A stretch of 64,000 nucleotides of DNA, taken from the NCBI RefSeq assembly GCF_946480305.1, contig NZ_CAMLJQ010000009.1, positions 62,001 to 126,000 of the forward strand, written 5' to 3'. This DNA is from an uncultured Caldimonas sp. Its GTDB lineage: Bacteria > Pseudomonadota > Gammaproteobacteria > Burkholderiales > Burkholderiaceae. Below the pieces are notes generated by a model that was not told where the DNA came from, ran no database searches, and worked only from the letters and a program-made list of their open reading frames with translations. Each line of letters starts with the position of its first letter. The first letter of the stretch is position 1. Shown here piece after piece: positions 37,286-46,623 of the stretch. The position numbers and the translations under genes were made by a program.

Positions 37286-40128
37286 GGGAAGAGCGCTCCG
37301 TCCAGGCCGTCTTGCATGCTGGTCTGCGGACACGGCGGCAGCGTCTTGGGCTGAGGCAAGGTGAGCGAAGTGCTGGCACTTTGCGGCCCCGTCAACTCCT
37401 TCATGCTCGCCTTGAACCTCGCCGCGCCCGGAGTGGTCAGCGTGATGTTGCCGCCCTCGAGGCGCAACGCCGAGCCGCCGGCCGTGAGCAGCACGTGATT
37501 GGGTGCGCCCATCTGGATGCTGTCGTGCGTGCTGGTCGCATCGATGCTCTTGTCGGCGGTGAGCTTGATCGCGTCTTTGTGTGCATGCACCGCCACATTG
37601 CCAGTGCCGGCGTGCAGCTTGATCCCCGTCTCCTGGTTCGGCTTGCTCGCGTTGCTCGCCTTGCCATACGTGAACCAGCTGATGCCGTTGGCCACCACCA
37701 GGCTCTTGTGACGTTGGGCGTTGGTGGTGAGATCCTGGCCTGCGACCAGGCTCAGGGTGCTGCCCGCGCTCCAGACGGCATGGGCCGGTGTGAAGACGCC
37801 GATGCCGGCCGGGGCGCTGACGAGCAGGTTGGGCTTGAGCCAGGCTTTGACGGAACCGGCTCCGCCGTCGACCTGGTTCGGGTCTCCCGTGCCGGCATGG
37901 CCGCGCTGGTCGGTCGCCTCGGTCTGTTCCTTCAGCGCCTGCTGCGCCTTAGGCGTCGGCAACTCCTTCGGCGCCGGCTCGTCCTTCAGCTGCGCCTTGT
38001 GCTTCTGCGCAGTGTCGATCAGCGTAGTGGTGAGTTCGGCCGCCTGCTGCAGTTGCTGCTCGGCCTCGCCGGTGTCGAGCTGGTGCGTGCTGCCGGTCGA
38101 GCCTGCAGCCCTGTTGTGCGCGCTCAGCAGCAGGCCTGCGCCAGCGCGCAAGGCGCCTTGCGCTTCCGTTTGCAGCTCGGCCCCGTGGCCACGGTCGTGC
38201 AGTCTTCGGTTGTCTTGCTGATGAATCGCGTGGCCGAGGTTGAGCTGGCTGCGCTTGGTGGTGGTGGCGAGCTGGATGCGGCCCTGGGTGGGGCTGTCGT
38301 CGAAGACGAGCTGGTTGTAGCCGCCGGCCCCGTGCTGGCTGGCTTGCAGCTCCTGGGTCTTGAAACCGGCCATCACGGCCGGGTGCTGGTGGCCCTGGTG
38401 CTTGCCGCTGGCCTGGGTGCCGGGGAACCAGGCCGGGGCGTTGCCGGTGGCGGTGGCGGCACCGCCTGCAACCTGGTTGCCTTGGGCATCCGGCTGGCCG
38501 GTGCCGTTGTAGACGCTGCCGATGCACACGGGGCGGTCGATGTCGCCGTCGAGATAGGCGATCAGGACTTCCTGGCCGAGCCGGGGGACGAAGTTGGCGC
38601 CCCAGTTGGCGCCGGCCACGGGGGTGGCCACGCGCACCCAGGTGCCGCTGCCGTCGCTGGCGGGGGCGTTGTCGGTGGTGGGGTGGGCCAGGCGGTGGCT
38701 GGCGTTGCCGCCGCGCTGCCAGTGGAACTGGACCTTGATGCGGTGGTCGCGGTCGGTGTGCACGGGGTGGCTCAAACCCACGACGATGGCGGTCTGGGTG
38801 CCGTGGATGGTGGGCCGGGCGTGGCGCACGGTGGCCTGCGGGCCGGCGGTGGGGGCGTGGGTGTCGTCGAGGGCGGCGGCACGCAGCGGCACGTCGGCCT
38901 GCAAGGCAGTGAGCTCGACGGTGTACAGCGGCTCGTCGCTGGCGTTGGCGGTTGCCGTGGCCAAGGGGCTGTGGCCGAGCAGCGCAGTGATGTGGGCCTG
39001 GTGGTCGGCGCTCAGGTTGTTGCGGGCGCGGTGCTTGAGCTTGAGGAGGGTGTAGCGGTCTTGCTCGCTGCCGTTGTGCAGGGGGTGGTCGCGCAGCGTG
39101 AAGGTGGTGCCGGGGGCGAAGCTGCGCACGGTGCCGGCGCCGCTGTGGAGCTGGGCGGCGGCGTCGAGCGCTTCTTGCTGGCGGCGCGCGAGGCGTTCGC
39201 CCTGGCGGCTGTCTTCGTAGGCGTAGAGGCCGGGCACGTCGGTGCAGCCGGCGCTGGGCAGCGGGTGGGTCACGACGCTCTGGGCGTTGACGGGGCGCAG
39301 GTGCACGCCGCGGTAGTCCCAGCTGGCGATGGCGACGCTTGCGGTGTGCACGCGGCGGCGGGCGCCCCAGGTGCGCAGGCTGTCTTCCTTGAGGGTGGCG
39401 CCGGGCTGGGTGTAGCGTACTTGTGCTTGCGCGTTGGGCGGGCAGGCGCCGTTGTGGTCGGCGATGACCAGGGTGTGGCTGCCGTAGGGGTCGCTGCGGG
39501 CGTCGCCCTGGTGTTCGAACCAGCAGAACAGGCCTTCTTCGCGCAGCAGGCGCTGCACGAAGGCGAGGTCGCTCTCCTGGTACTGGATGCACAGGGAGCG
39601 TTGGGGGTAGGCCTCGGGGTCGGCCAAATCCCAGCGCCAGGCGGGGGTCAGGCGGCCTTGGCCCTGGTAGGTGTTGAAGACTTCTTCGACGATCTCGATG
39701 ACGCTGCGGTGCTGGAACACTCGGCTGTCGCGGCGCCAGTCGAGGAAGGCGAGCCAGGGGCGCACGACGAGCCGGTAGCGGGCGAGGCCGCCGTCGGCAC
39801 CGAGCAGCGCGGCTTCGGTGAAGTGGCCGTGGAAGGGGCGCAGCTCGCTGCGGCTGGCCTGGGTGAGCAGCTCCAGCAGCACGGGCTGGCCGATGAGTTT
39901 CTTGAGTTGGATGTGGGTGTCGGCGCTCAGCGCGGTGAGCTGCAGGCAGAAGCCGCAGGCGTCGAGCGCGCTCTCGCCGCTGGGGGCGATGGATTCGTCG
40001 ATCTGCACGCGCTCGGCGAGCAGCACTTCAGGCCCGAGCGGGGTCGACAGGCGCAGCAGCCGGTCTTGCTGGGTGTAGCCGGAGACGATGGCCTGCGCGA
40101 CGGAGGCGAGTGAGAGGCGGTCGTTCAT
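37282..40128 (-). CDS. vgrG: Type VI secretion spike protein VgrG with DUF2345 extension
   Basis: A 948-residue protein. It has a gp27-like N-terminal part (about residues 1-430) and a gp5-like OB domain (about 450-560, with G-A-N-W-G-A-N-F-V-P-R-L-G-Q-E-V and a following Y-L-D-G-D). A long DUF2345-type beta-helix region runs to about 900, with spaced G-x-x-L, H-A-x-x and L-x-A repeats. It forms the tip of the T6SS needle. No catalytic extension is evident at the C-terminus. It heads the effector cassette. No core T6SS (tss) genes lie in this window, so this is an orphan vgrG island served by an apparatus encoded elsewhere. Confidence 0.95.
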   Translation of the reverse strand: MNDRLSLASVAQAIVSGYTQQDRLLRLSTPLGPEVLLAERVQIDESIAPSGESALDACGFCLQLTALSADTHIQLKKLIGQPVLLELLTQASRSELRPFHGHFTEAALLGADGGLARYRLVVRPWLAFLDWRRDSRVFQHRSVIEIVEEVFNTYQGQGRLTPAWRWDLADPEAYPQRSLCIQYQESDLAFVQRLLREEGLFCWFEHQGDARSDPYGSHTLVIADHNGACPPNAQAQVRYTQPGATLKEDSLRTWGARRRVHTASVAIASWDYRGVHLRPVNAQSVVTHPLPSAGCTDVPGLYAYEDSRQGERLARRQQEALDAAAQLHSGAGTVRSFAPGTTFTLRDHPLHNGSEQDRYTLLKLKHRARNNLSADHQAHITALLGHSPLATATANASDEPLYTVELTALQADVPLRAAALDDTHAPTAGPQATVRHARPTIHGTQTAIVVGLSHPVHTDRDHRIKVQFHWQRGGNASHRLAHPTTDNAPASDGSGTWVRVATPVAGANWGANFVPRLGQEVLIAYLDGDIDRPVCIGSVYNGTGQPDAQGNQVAGGAATATGNAPAWFPGTQASGKHQGHQHPAVMAGFKTQELQASQHGAGGYNQLVFDDSPTQGRIQLATTTKRSQLNLGHAIHQQDNRRLHDRGHGAELQTEAQGALRAGAGLLLSAHNRAAGSTGSTHQLDTGEAEQQLQQAAELTTTLIDTAQKHKAQLKDEPAPKELPTPKAQQALKEQTEATDQRGHAGTGDPNQVDGGAGSVKAWLKPNLLVSAPAGIGVFTPAHAVWSAGSTLSLVAGQDLTTNAQRHKSLVVANGISWFTYGKASNASKPNQETGIKLHAGTGNVAVHAHKDAIKLTADKSIDATSTHDSIQMGAPNHVLLTAGGSALRLEGGNITLTTPGAARFKASMKELTGPQSASTSLTLPQPKTLPPCPQTSMQDGLDGALFP

Positions 40129-40288
40129 CGCTGCGCCCCCAGGTTGCCGGTGGACGCGCCTGCCGAGGCGCAGGACACGATGAAAAGCGCATGCTGGAAG
40201 CAGGCGCTCGCATGGGGTTGGCGATGCACAGGAACTCCCCCTGATGAATCTTCTTGGATGACGGCGCCGGGAAAGCGCCGGAGCAGCT

Positions 40289-40343
40289 GCTGAAAAAGGC
40301 CGCTGGCGGCGGCCGCTGGTGCGGCTTCTGCGGCCTTTTCAGC
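40289..40343 (-). terminator. Probable terminator of the hybrid kinase gene
   Basis: Imperfect inverted repeat: GCTGAAAAAGGCCGC (40289-40303) pairs with GCGGCCTTTTCAGC (40330-40343), with a GC-rich interior. Read on the minus strand the stem ends in GCGGCC followed by TTTTT. It lies downstream of the kinase stop (40417) and upstream of vgrG (40128), insulating the two. The other 230 bases of this gap hold no gene. Confidence 0.6.
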
Positions 40344-40416
40344 GTGCGGGGAGTTTAGTCGGCGGGCCTGCGGATTCGCTCCCGCACTCCCCCAACCCAG
40401 GGGCCGGCGATTGCTA

Positions 40417-43400
40417 CTAGATGTGTCTTTCTGAAGTCGATTCCGCGCCGACCGGCTCGGCATCGCCGATGTCTTCGTGCAACAGGCGTTCCAGCGCGGC
40501 CGGCTCCACGGGCTTGACGAGATGCTGGTCGAAGCCCGCCTCGCGCGAGCGGCGGCGGTCTTCTTCCTGCCCCCAGCCGGTGAGCGCGACGATCAGCGCG
40601 CGCCGGCCCCAAGGCTGCTCGCGCATCAGCTGCGCGGTCTCGTAGCCGTTGAGCCGGGGCATGCCGATGTCTAGCAGCACGATGTCGGGGCTGAAGCCTC
40701 CTGCCAGCTCGAGCGCCTCGACGCCGTCGTGCGCCACACGGGTTTCGTGGCCGAGCAGCTGCAGCATCACGGCCAGGCTGAGCGCGGCGTCCTTGTTGTC
40801 GTCGACCACCAGCACGCGGCGCTGGCCAGGCACGGCTTGCGTGGGCAGCCCCTGCGGCGTGAAGCTGGCGGCCGGCACCGGCGCCAGCGGCAGGTGCACG
40901 ACGAACTCGCTGCCCTGCCCCGGGCCGGCACTGCGGGCCTCGACACTGCCGCCATGCAGGTCGACCAGCCGTTTCACGAGCGCGAGGCCGATGCCCAGTC
41001 CGCCCTTGGCGCGTTCGATGGAGCGGTCGCCCTGGCTGAACATCTCGAACAGCCGCGGCAGCAGCGGCTCGGCGATGCCCATGCCGTTGTCCTGCACGAC
41101 GATGCGGGCGGCGTCGCCCTCGCGCTCGGCGCGCAACACGATGCGCCCGCCAGCCTCGGTGTACTTGGCTGCGTTGTTCAGCAGGTTGGCCACCACCTGC
41201 GCCAGCCGGGTGTGGTCGGCATCGACGAACAGGGCCTGCTCGGGCAACTCCACCTGCAAGCGGTGGCCGGCCTCCTCGATCAGCGGGCGGCTGGTTTCCA
41301 CCGCGTCGCGCAGCGCAGCGGCCAGCTCCACCCGGGCCATGCGCAGCTTGATCTTGCCGCGGCTGATGCGGCTCACGTCGAGCAGGTCGTCGATCAGCCG
41401 CACCATCTGGCCAAGCTGCCGTTCCATCACGCGGCGCGCCCGCTCCACCGCACGGGCGTCGCCTCCGGCGAGCCGCATGATCTCCAGGCAGTTGCGCAGC
41501 GGCGCCAGCGGGTTGCGCAGCTCGTGGGCCAGCGTGGCAAGGAACTCGTCCTTGCGCTGGTCGGCTTCCTGCAGCGCCGAAGCCTGGCGCTCGAGCGTGG
41601 CACGCGACTGCATGGCCTCGGTGACGTCGCGCATGATCTTCAGGAAGCCGCGTTGCGGCCCGCCCGCGCGCAGCGGCATCAGCAGGCCGCTGGCATAGAA
41701 GCGGCTGCCGTCGCGGCGCACGTGCCAGCGCTCGTCCTCGGCCTGCCCGTCCATGAGCGCCTTTTCCATCTCGCGCTCGAAGGCGCCCTCGGCCACGTCT
41801 TCGGGTGTGTAGAGGATGGCGGCATCCCGGCCGACGATCTCGGCGTCCTCGTAGCCGAGCAGGTGGCGGCCGCCCGAGTTCCAGGTGGTGACGCGGCCTT
41901 CGACGTCGAGCGTGAAGATGGCGTAGTCCTTCGCGCTTTCCACCATGAGGCGGAAGCGCTCTTCGCTCTGCCGCAGGGCCTCCAGCGCTTGTTGGCGATC
42001 GTCGATGTCGCTGCAGGTGGCGATCCATTCGCGCACGTCGCCGGCGCTGCCGTGCACCGGCACAGCGCGGCCGTGCACATAACGCCAGCTCTGGCTCCCG
42101 GCGTGCCAGAGTCGCGCTTCGATCTCGTAGGGGTCGCCGGTGTCTAGCGCGCGCCGCCAGGCCTGCTGCACACGCGTGCTGTCTTCAGGATGCAGGGCAT
42201 CGAGCCAACCCCAGCCGCGGTGGGCCTCCCACGGCTGGCCGGTGTAGGCCTGCCACGAGGGCTGCGGCGCCACGAAGCTGCCCTGGGCATCGGTGGTGTA
42301 GACGATGGCGGTGGTCGCCAGCACCAGCGAGCGGAAGCGCTCGGCGCTGCGGTGCTGCGCGGCCTCGGCGCGCTTGCGTTCGGTGATGTCGCGCCAGCAG
42401 TTGACGGCGCCGATGATGTGGCCGTTCGCGTCGCGGATCGGTGCGGCATCCACGAGCACCGACACGCGGGTGCCGTCGGCGCGCTGCACGAGCAGCTCCT
42501 CGTTGTTGACGCGCTCGCCGTGCCGCGAGGCACGGAACAGCGGCAGCTCTTCGGTGGCGAGCGGGCGCGAGCCGTCGGGCGCCAGCACGGCATAGGCACC
42601 GTGCACGGCATCATCGTCTTCGGTGCCGGCCGGCACGCCGATCAGTTCGCTGCCGAAGCGACTGTTCGCGAGCACGGGGTAGTCGGGCGGCCCGCCGACC
42701 CAGACGATGCCCTCCGGCAGGTTGTCGAAGATGGTCTGCAGCAGGGCCTTGGCCTCCTCGGCTTCGCGTGCGCGACGCTCGGCCTCGGTGCGCGCGGCCT
42801 CCACCGCCAGCTCGGCCAGCTTGCGGTCCGAAATGTTGAGCATCACGCCGACAAGACCCACCACGTGCTCGGTCGCGTCGATCTCTGGCGCATAGGCGCA
42901 ATGCAGGTGCTGCAGCCCGCCCGACGGATGCGGAATCTGCACCTCGAACTCCACCTGCACGCCGGCGAGCACGGCATCGATGTACGGCAGGAAACTCGCA
43001 TAAGCCTCCTCGCCCACCACCTCCTGCATGTGGCGGCCCACCAGGTCCTTCGGGTGCAGGCCGAAGCGCTGCGCATAGGCCCGGTTGACGAACTTGTAGA
43101 GGCCTTGGGCGTTGCAGTGCGCGATCAGCACCGGCACGTGGTCCGCCACCAGACGCAATTGCTCGCGGCCTTGCCACACGGCGGCCTCCACCCACTTGCG
43201 CTGCGTCATGTCGACGAACACGCCGAGTGCGCCGCGCACCTCGCGATCACGGTCGAACAACGGCACCGCGTTGCCCATCACCCACGCACTCGGCCGGCCG
43301 GGCACCACGATCTCCATCTCGGAGCCGAGCACCGGCACGCCGAGGCGGGCGGCCTGTTGCAGCGGCAGTTCGCCGGCATCTACCGGGCTGCCGCCGCGCA

Positions 43401-44370
43401 GCAGCCGGCTCATCGGGGTGCGGCCATCGGGGCCCGGGGCGGCGATGTTGGTGCCGGGCGTCAGGCCCATGAGGTCGTCTGCATAGCGGTTGCCGGTGAT
43501 GCACCGGCCCGCAGGGTCGTGCGCGACCCAGATGGCCACCGGCGCGGCATCGAACAGCACCTGCAACTCGGCCACCCGGTGCTCGAGTTCGCTGTTCAGC
43601 TGGCGGATGCGCCGCTCCCATTCGCGGCGCTCGGTCGTGTCGCGGCCCGCGCCGTGCAGTCGCACGACCCGGCCGCGTTCGTCGCAGATCGGGCGCACCT
43701 TGAAGTGCAGCCACACGCTGCGCCCGTCCTTGGTGACGTGGCGCATCTCCGACTCCACCTCTTCGCCCGCGAGCACGCGTTGCATGCATTCGCGGGCCAG
43801 CGGTTTTTCTTCCGGCGCCACCACGGCGCGCCAGCCGCCGCCTTCCATCGCCTCATCGAGCGTGAAGCCGAGCACCTTGCTGAAGCCCTGCGTCACTGAT
43901 TCGGTGACGATGCGGCCGTCGGGCAGCACGCGGGCGTCGAAGGCGAAATCGGTGGTGAGGTCGGCGATCGAGCGGTGGAAGGACTCGCTCAGTTCCAGCT
44001 TCTGCTGCTGAGCTTCCAGCCGGCGTCGGGTGGCGTGCAACGCGCCGCAGACAACGCTGGTGGACAACCCGATCGCTACGAACAACGCCACGGCCAATGC
44101 GTTGTCGAGGCCCTCCACCGCCATCGAGTGCCGCGGCGGCACGAACAGGTACACGAACAGCATCGTGGACAACGCCGTCGCCAGCATTCCAGGCCGCACG
44201 CCGCCGCACGCCGCGGCGGCCAGCACCGCCAGCACGGCCGGCAGGAACACCAGGTCTCCTTGCGCCCACGCCTCCATGCCCACCGCCAAGCCCGCGGCAG
44301 CCGCCGTGGCGACGATGGCCACGCCATACGCACCGGCCTCGCGGGCTCGGTCTCCCTTGAACACACTCAT
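40417..44370 (-). CDS. Hybrid sensor histidine kinase with DUF4118 membrane domain and multiple PAS domains
   Basis: A 1317-residue protein. Four membrane helices in residues 8-110 (KdpD-like DUF4118: Y-L-F-V-P-P-R-H-S) are followed by about six PAS/PAC units, each with a W-x-x-x-P or G-R-x-x-x-x-N-x-A motif. Then comes a HisKA domain with His 949 (A-H-E-L-R-N-P-L), a HATPase domain (D-N-G-M-G-I; G-L-G-I-G-L) and a C-terminal receiver (V-V-D-D-N, L-L-D-I-G-M-P, V-K-P). The signal is unknown. No DNA-binding partner lies beside it. Confidence 0.92.
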   Translation of the reverse strand: MSVFKGDRAREAGAYGVAIVATAAAAGLAVGMEAWAQGDLVFLPAVLAVLAAAACGGVRPGMLATALSTMLFVYLFVPPRHSMAVEGLDNALAVALFVAIGLSTSVVCGALHATRRRLEAQQQKLELSESFHRSIADLTTDFAFDARVLPDGRIVTESVTQGFSKVLGFTLDEAMEGGGWRAVVAPEEKPLARECMQRVLAGEEVESEMRHVTKDGRSVWLHFKVRPICDERGRVVRLHGAGRDTTERREWERRIRQLNSELEHRVAELQVLFDAAPVAIWVAHDPAGRCITGNRYADDLMGLTPGTNIAAPGPDGRTPMSRLLRGGSPVDAGELPLQQAARLGVPVLGSEMEIVVPGRPSAWVMGNAVPLFDRDREVRGALGVFVDMTQRKWVEAAVWQGREQLRLVADHVPVLIAHCNAQGLYKFVNRAYAQRFGLHPKDLVGRHMQEVVGEEAYASFLPYIDAVLAGVQVEFEVQIPHPSGGLQHLHCAYAPEIDATEHVVGLVGVMLNISDRKLAELAVEAARTEAERRAREAEEAKALLQTIFDNLPEGIVWVGGPPDYPVLANSRFGSELIGVPAGTEDDDAVHGAYAVLAPDGSRPLATEELPLFRASRHGERVNNEELLVQRADGTRVSVLVDAAPIRDANGHIIGAVNCWRDITERKRAEAAQHRSAERFRSLVLATTAIVYTTDAQGSFVAPQPSWQAYTGQPWEAHRGWGWLDALHPEDSTRVQQAWRRALDTGDPYEIEARLWHAGSQSWRYVHGRAVPVHGSAGDVREWIATCSDIDDRQQALEALRQSEERFRLMVESAKDYAIFTLDVEGRVTTWNSGGRHLLGYEDAEIVGRDAAILYTPEDVAEGAFEREMEKALMDGQAEDERWHVRRDGSRFYASGLLMPLRAGGPQRGFLKIMRDVTEAMQSRATLERQASALQEADQRKDEFLATLAHELRNPLAPLRNCLEIMRLAGGDARAVERARRVMERQLGQMVRLIDDLLDVSRISRGKIKLRMARVELAAALRDAVETSRPLIEEAGHRLQVELPEQALFVDADHTRLAQVVANLLNNAAKYTEAGGRIVLRAEREGDAARIVVQDNGMGIAEPLLPRLFEMFSQGDRSIERAKGGLGIGLALVKRLVDLHGGSVEARSAGPGQGSEFVVHLPLAPVPAASFTPQGLPTQAVPGQRRVLVVDDNKDAALSLAVMLQLLGHETRVAHDGVEALELAGGFSPDIVLLDIGMPRLNGYETAQLMREQPWGRRALIVALTGWGQEEDRRRSREAGFDQHLVKPVEPAALERLLHEDIGDAEPVGAESTSERHI

Positions 44371-44529
44371 CTCGCGGCGCCCCTGTGTTTTCTCCCTGAG
44401 GTCGAGGCGACATCAACGGGACGCGCAGCCTCTCCGGGTTCGCCGGCGTCCCCACCCGGCGCAGATCATGCGGCGGCTGTCACGCGAGTTTGGTAAGGAA
44501 CTGCTGCAGAAAATGCAGGCGCGCAAGAA

Positions 44530-44550
44530 GGGCCGCGCGACGCGCGGCCC
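44530..44550 (-). terminator. Perfect GC hairpin, probable terminator of the 77-residue gene
   Basis: GGGCCGCGCG-A-CGCGCGGCCC is a perfect 10-bp palindrome with a one-base centre, 50 bp after the stop of the 44601-44834 gene. On the minus strand it is followed by TTCTT, a weak U-tract. Confidence 0.55.
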
Positions 44551-44600
44551 CGAACCGCTGGCCGGATGCAAGCGGCAGTAACAAGACAGGAAACAGCTGC

Positions 44601-44885
<285 letters not shown>

Positions 44886-45020
44886 TCAATCGACTTTTTT
44901 CTCCGTCGCGCATCGGTGCGGGTCTCCAGCCCCTGCGGGGAGGCCTCGGGGTGAATGCGGATGCACCATCACGAAGCGCCCGCCATACTCCCTTTTCGTC
45001 CTTCTACCTGGGAGGAGACC

Positions 45021-46616
45021 ATGTCGAGAAGCACACTTGTCGGCGCGTTGTCGGCCTTGTTCATAGGCGGGTTTTCCTGGGTGAAGGCAGCTGACGCTCC
45101 GACGCGCCCGTCATCCTCCCCTCCAGAGAGCACTGCTGTCACCGTGGTCCGTCCCAGCGAGGCGACCGTGCCACGCGTGCTATCGCCTTGCACTCCGGGG
45201 TCGTGCCTGTTTGCGGGACAGAAAGTGACGGTGATCGCGACGAAGAGCGCGATCAGCATCGCCTTGCTCGAAGTCAAGGAAGAGTTCGAGGCGGCCACCG
45301 GCGCGCAGCTCGAAATCGTCCGCCTGCCGGGGGTGGAGCACTATCCAAGCATCATCACCGACCTCACCAACCGCACCGGGAAATACGATGCCTCGATCGC
45401 CGGCGGCTGGTGGGTGGGCGACATGGTTGCCGGCGACCACCTGCGGTCGTACGACGACCTCTACGACGACCCTCGCTTCCCGAAGTGGAACTTCGACGAC
45501 GTGCTGCCCGGACCGCGCGGGCTCCTGACCTACAGCGGCAAGAAGTACATGGTGGCCTACGACCATGACGGGCAGGTTCTCTACTACCGCCGCGACCTGT
45601 TGAACGCCCCCCAGCATCAGGCGGGGTTCAAGCGGAAATACGGCTACCCGCTCGCCGTGCCACAGACCTGGAAACAGCTGCGTGACGCACTCGAATATTT
45701 CCACGGGCAGGATCTCAACGGCGACGGCACCGCCGACCACGGCATCGTGCTCGCGCTCAAGCCCGGCAGCCAGGGGATGTTCAACTACATGACGCTGTCG
45801 GGCTCTTTCGTGATAGGCCCCGCCAATCCCAAGCTGTACTGGTTCGACCCGCAGACGATGAAGCCGCTGATCACGAGCCCCGGACACGTGCGGGCACTCG
45901 AGCAGTTCATCGAGTTGGTCAAGTTCGGGCCGCGCGAAATGCTGACCTGGGACCACGGACGCGGCTGGGACGAGTTTCTCGCGGGCCGTTCCGCGTTCGC
46001 CTTGAGCTGGGGCGATCTCGGCGCGCTGGCGCAGCAGCCCGGCAGCCGCGTCAAGGGCAAGACCGGTGCCGCGCCGGTCCCCGGGACACACGAGTACTTC
46101 GACCTCACCCGCCAACGCTGGGTCAAGACAAGTACGTTGAACCGTGTGGGCAACACAACCGGCGCGTCGTGGGCTGGCGTCATCTCGAAGTACTCGAAGG
46201 TACCCGAGGCCACCTACTTCCTGCTGGCGCTGCTGGCGACGAACGAGAAATCGAAGGTCTATGCCGCACGCGGCTCCGACGGCGTCGACCCCGGCCGCAA
46301 GTTCCACTTCCTGCCGCCCGATGGCACGGGAAGCCCCGAGCCGTACCTGCAAGCCGGCTGGGACGAGGCGGACGTGCGCGACTACCTCAGCGCTTTCCAC
46401 CAGGTGTTCAGCGACAGGCAGCAGTTTCCCTATCTGCGCATTCCGGGCACCTACAGCTACTGGCTGGCCCTGGACCTCCACCTCGTCGAAGCCGCAGGCG
46501 GTCAACTGAGTGCGGCCGCGGCACTCCAGGCGGCGGCGGCTGATTTCGAGGAGATCACCATCCGGCTCGGCCGTGCTCGTCAACGCGCGGCCTATCGAGC
46601 CTCGCTCGGCTTCTGA
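45021..46616 (+). CDS. Periplasmic extracellular solute-binding protein (family 1-like), kinase-linked
   Basis: A 531-residue exported protein. ATG 45021 follows GGAGGAG. The signal peptide ends near V-K-A-A-D (residue 23-24). The mature part has the fold pattern of ABC-type sugar-binding proteins ([22 protein letters not shown]; a late Tyr-rich lobe), and [10 protein letters not shown] is an EF-hand-like loop that may bind calcium. No permease or ATPase genes are adjacent. The hybrid kinase follows after 7 bp, so it probably serves as a ligand-sensing partner and not a transport component. Confidence 0.85.
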   Translation: MSRSTLVGALSALFIGGFSWVKAADAPTRPSSSPPESTAVTVVRPSEATVPRVLSPCTPGSCLFAGQKVTVIATKSAISIALLEVKEEFEAATGAQLEIVRLPGVEHYPSIITDLTNRTGKYDASIAGGWWVGDMVAGDHLRSYDDLYDDPRFPKWNFDDVLPGPRGLLTYSGKKYMVAYDHDGQVLYYRRDLLNAPQHQAGFKRKYGYPLAVPQTWKQLRDALEYFHGQDLNGDGTADHGIVLALKPGSQGMFNYMTLSGSFVIGPANPKLYWFDPQTMKPLITSPGHVRALEQFIELVKFGPREMLTWDHGRGWDEFLAGRSAFALSWGDLGALAQQPGSRVKGKTGAAPVPGTHEYFDLTRQRWVKTSTLNRVGNTTGASWAGVISKYSKVPEATYFLLALLATNEKSKVYAARGSDGVDPGRKFHFLPPDGTGSPEPYLQAGWDEADVRDYLSAFHQVFSDRQQFPYLRIPGTYSYWLALDLHLVEAAGGQLSAAAALQAAAADFEEITIRLGRARQRAAYRASLGF

Positions 46617-46623
46617 CCCCCCC

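Noticed and set aside
37312..40113. 933-residue plus-strand frame opposite vgrG
   Set aside because: Gly/Val/Ala-rich shadow of the vgrG coding strand; VgrG is unmistakable on the minus strand.
40729..43899. Long plus-strand frames opposite the hybrid kinase
   Set aside because: Antisense shadows; kinase, PAS and receiver motifs all lie on the minus strand.
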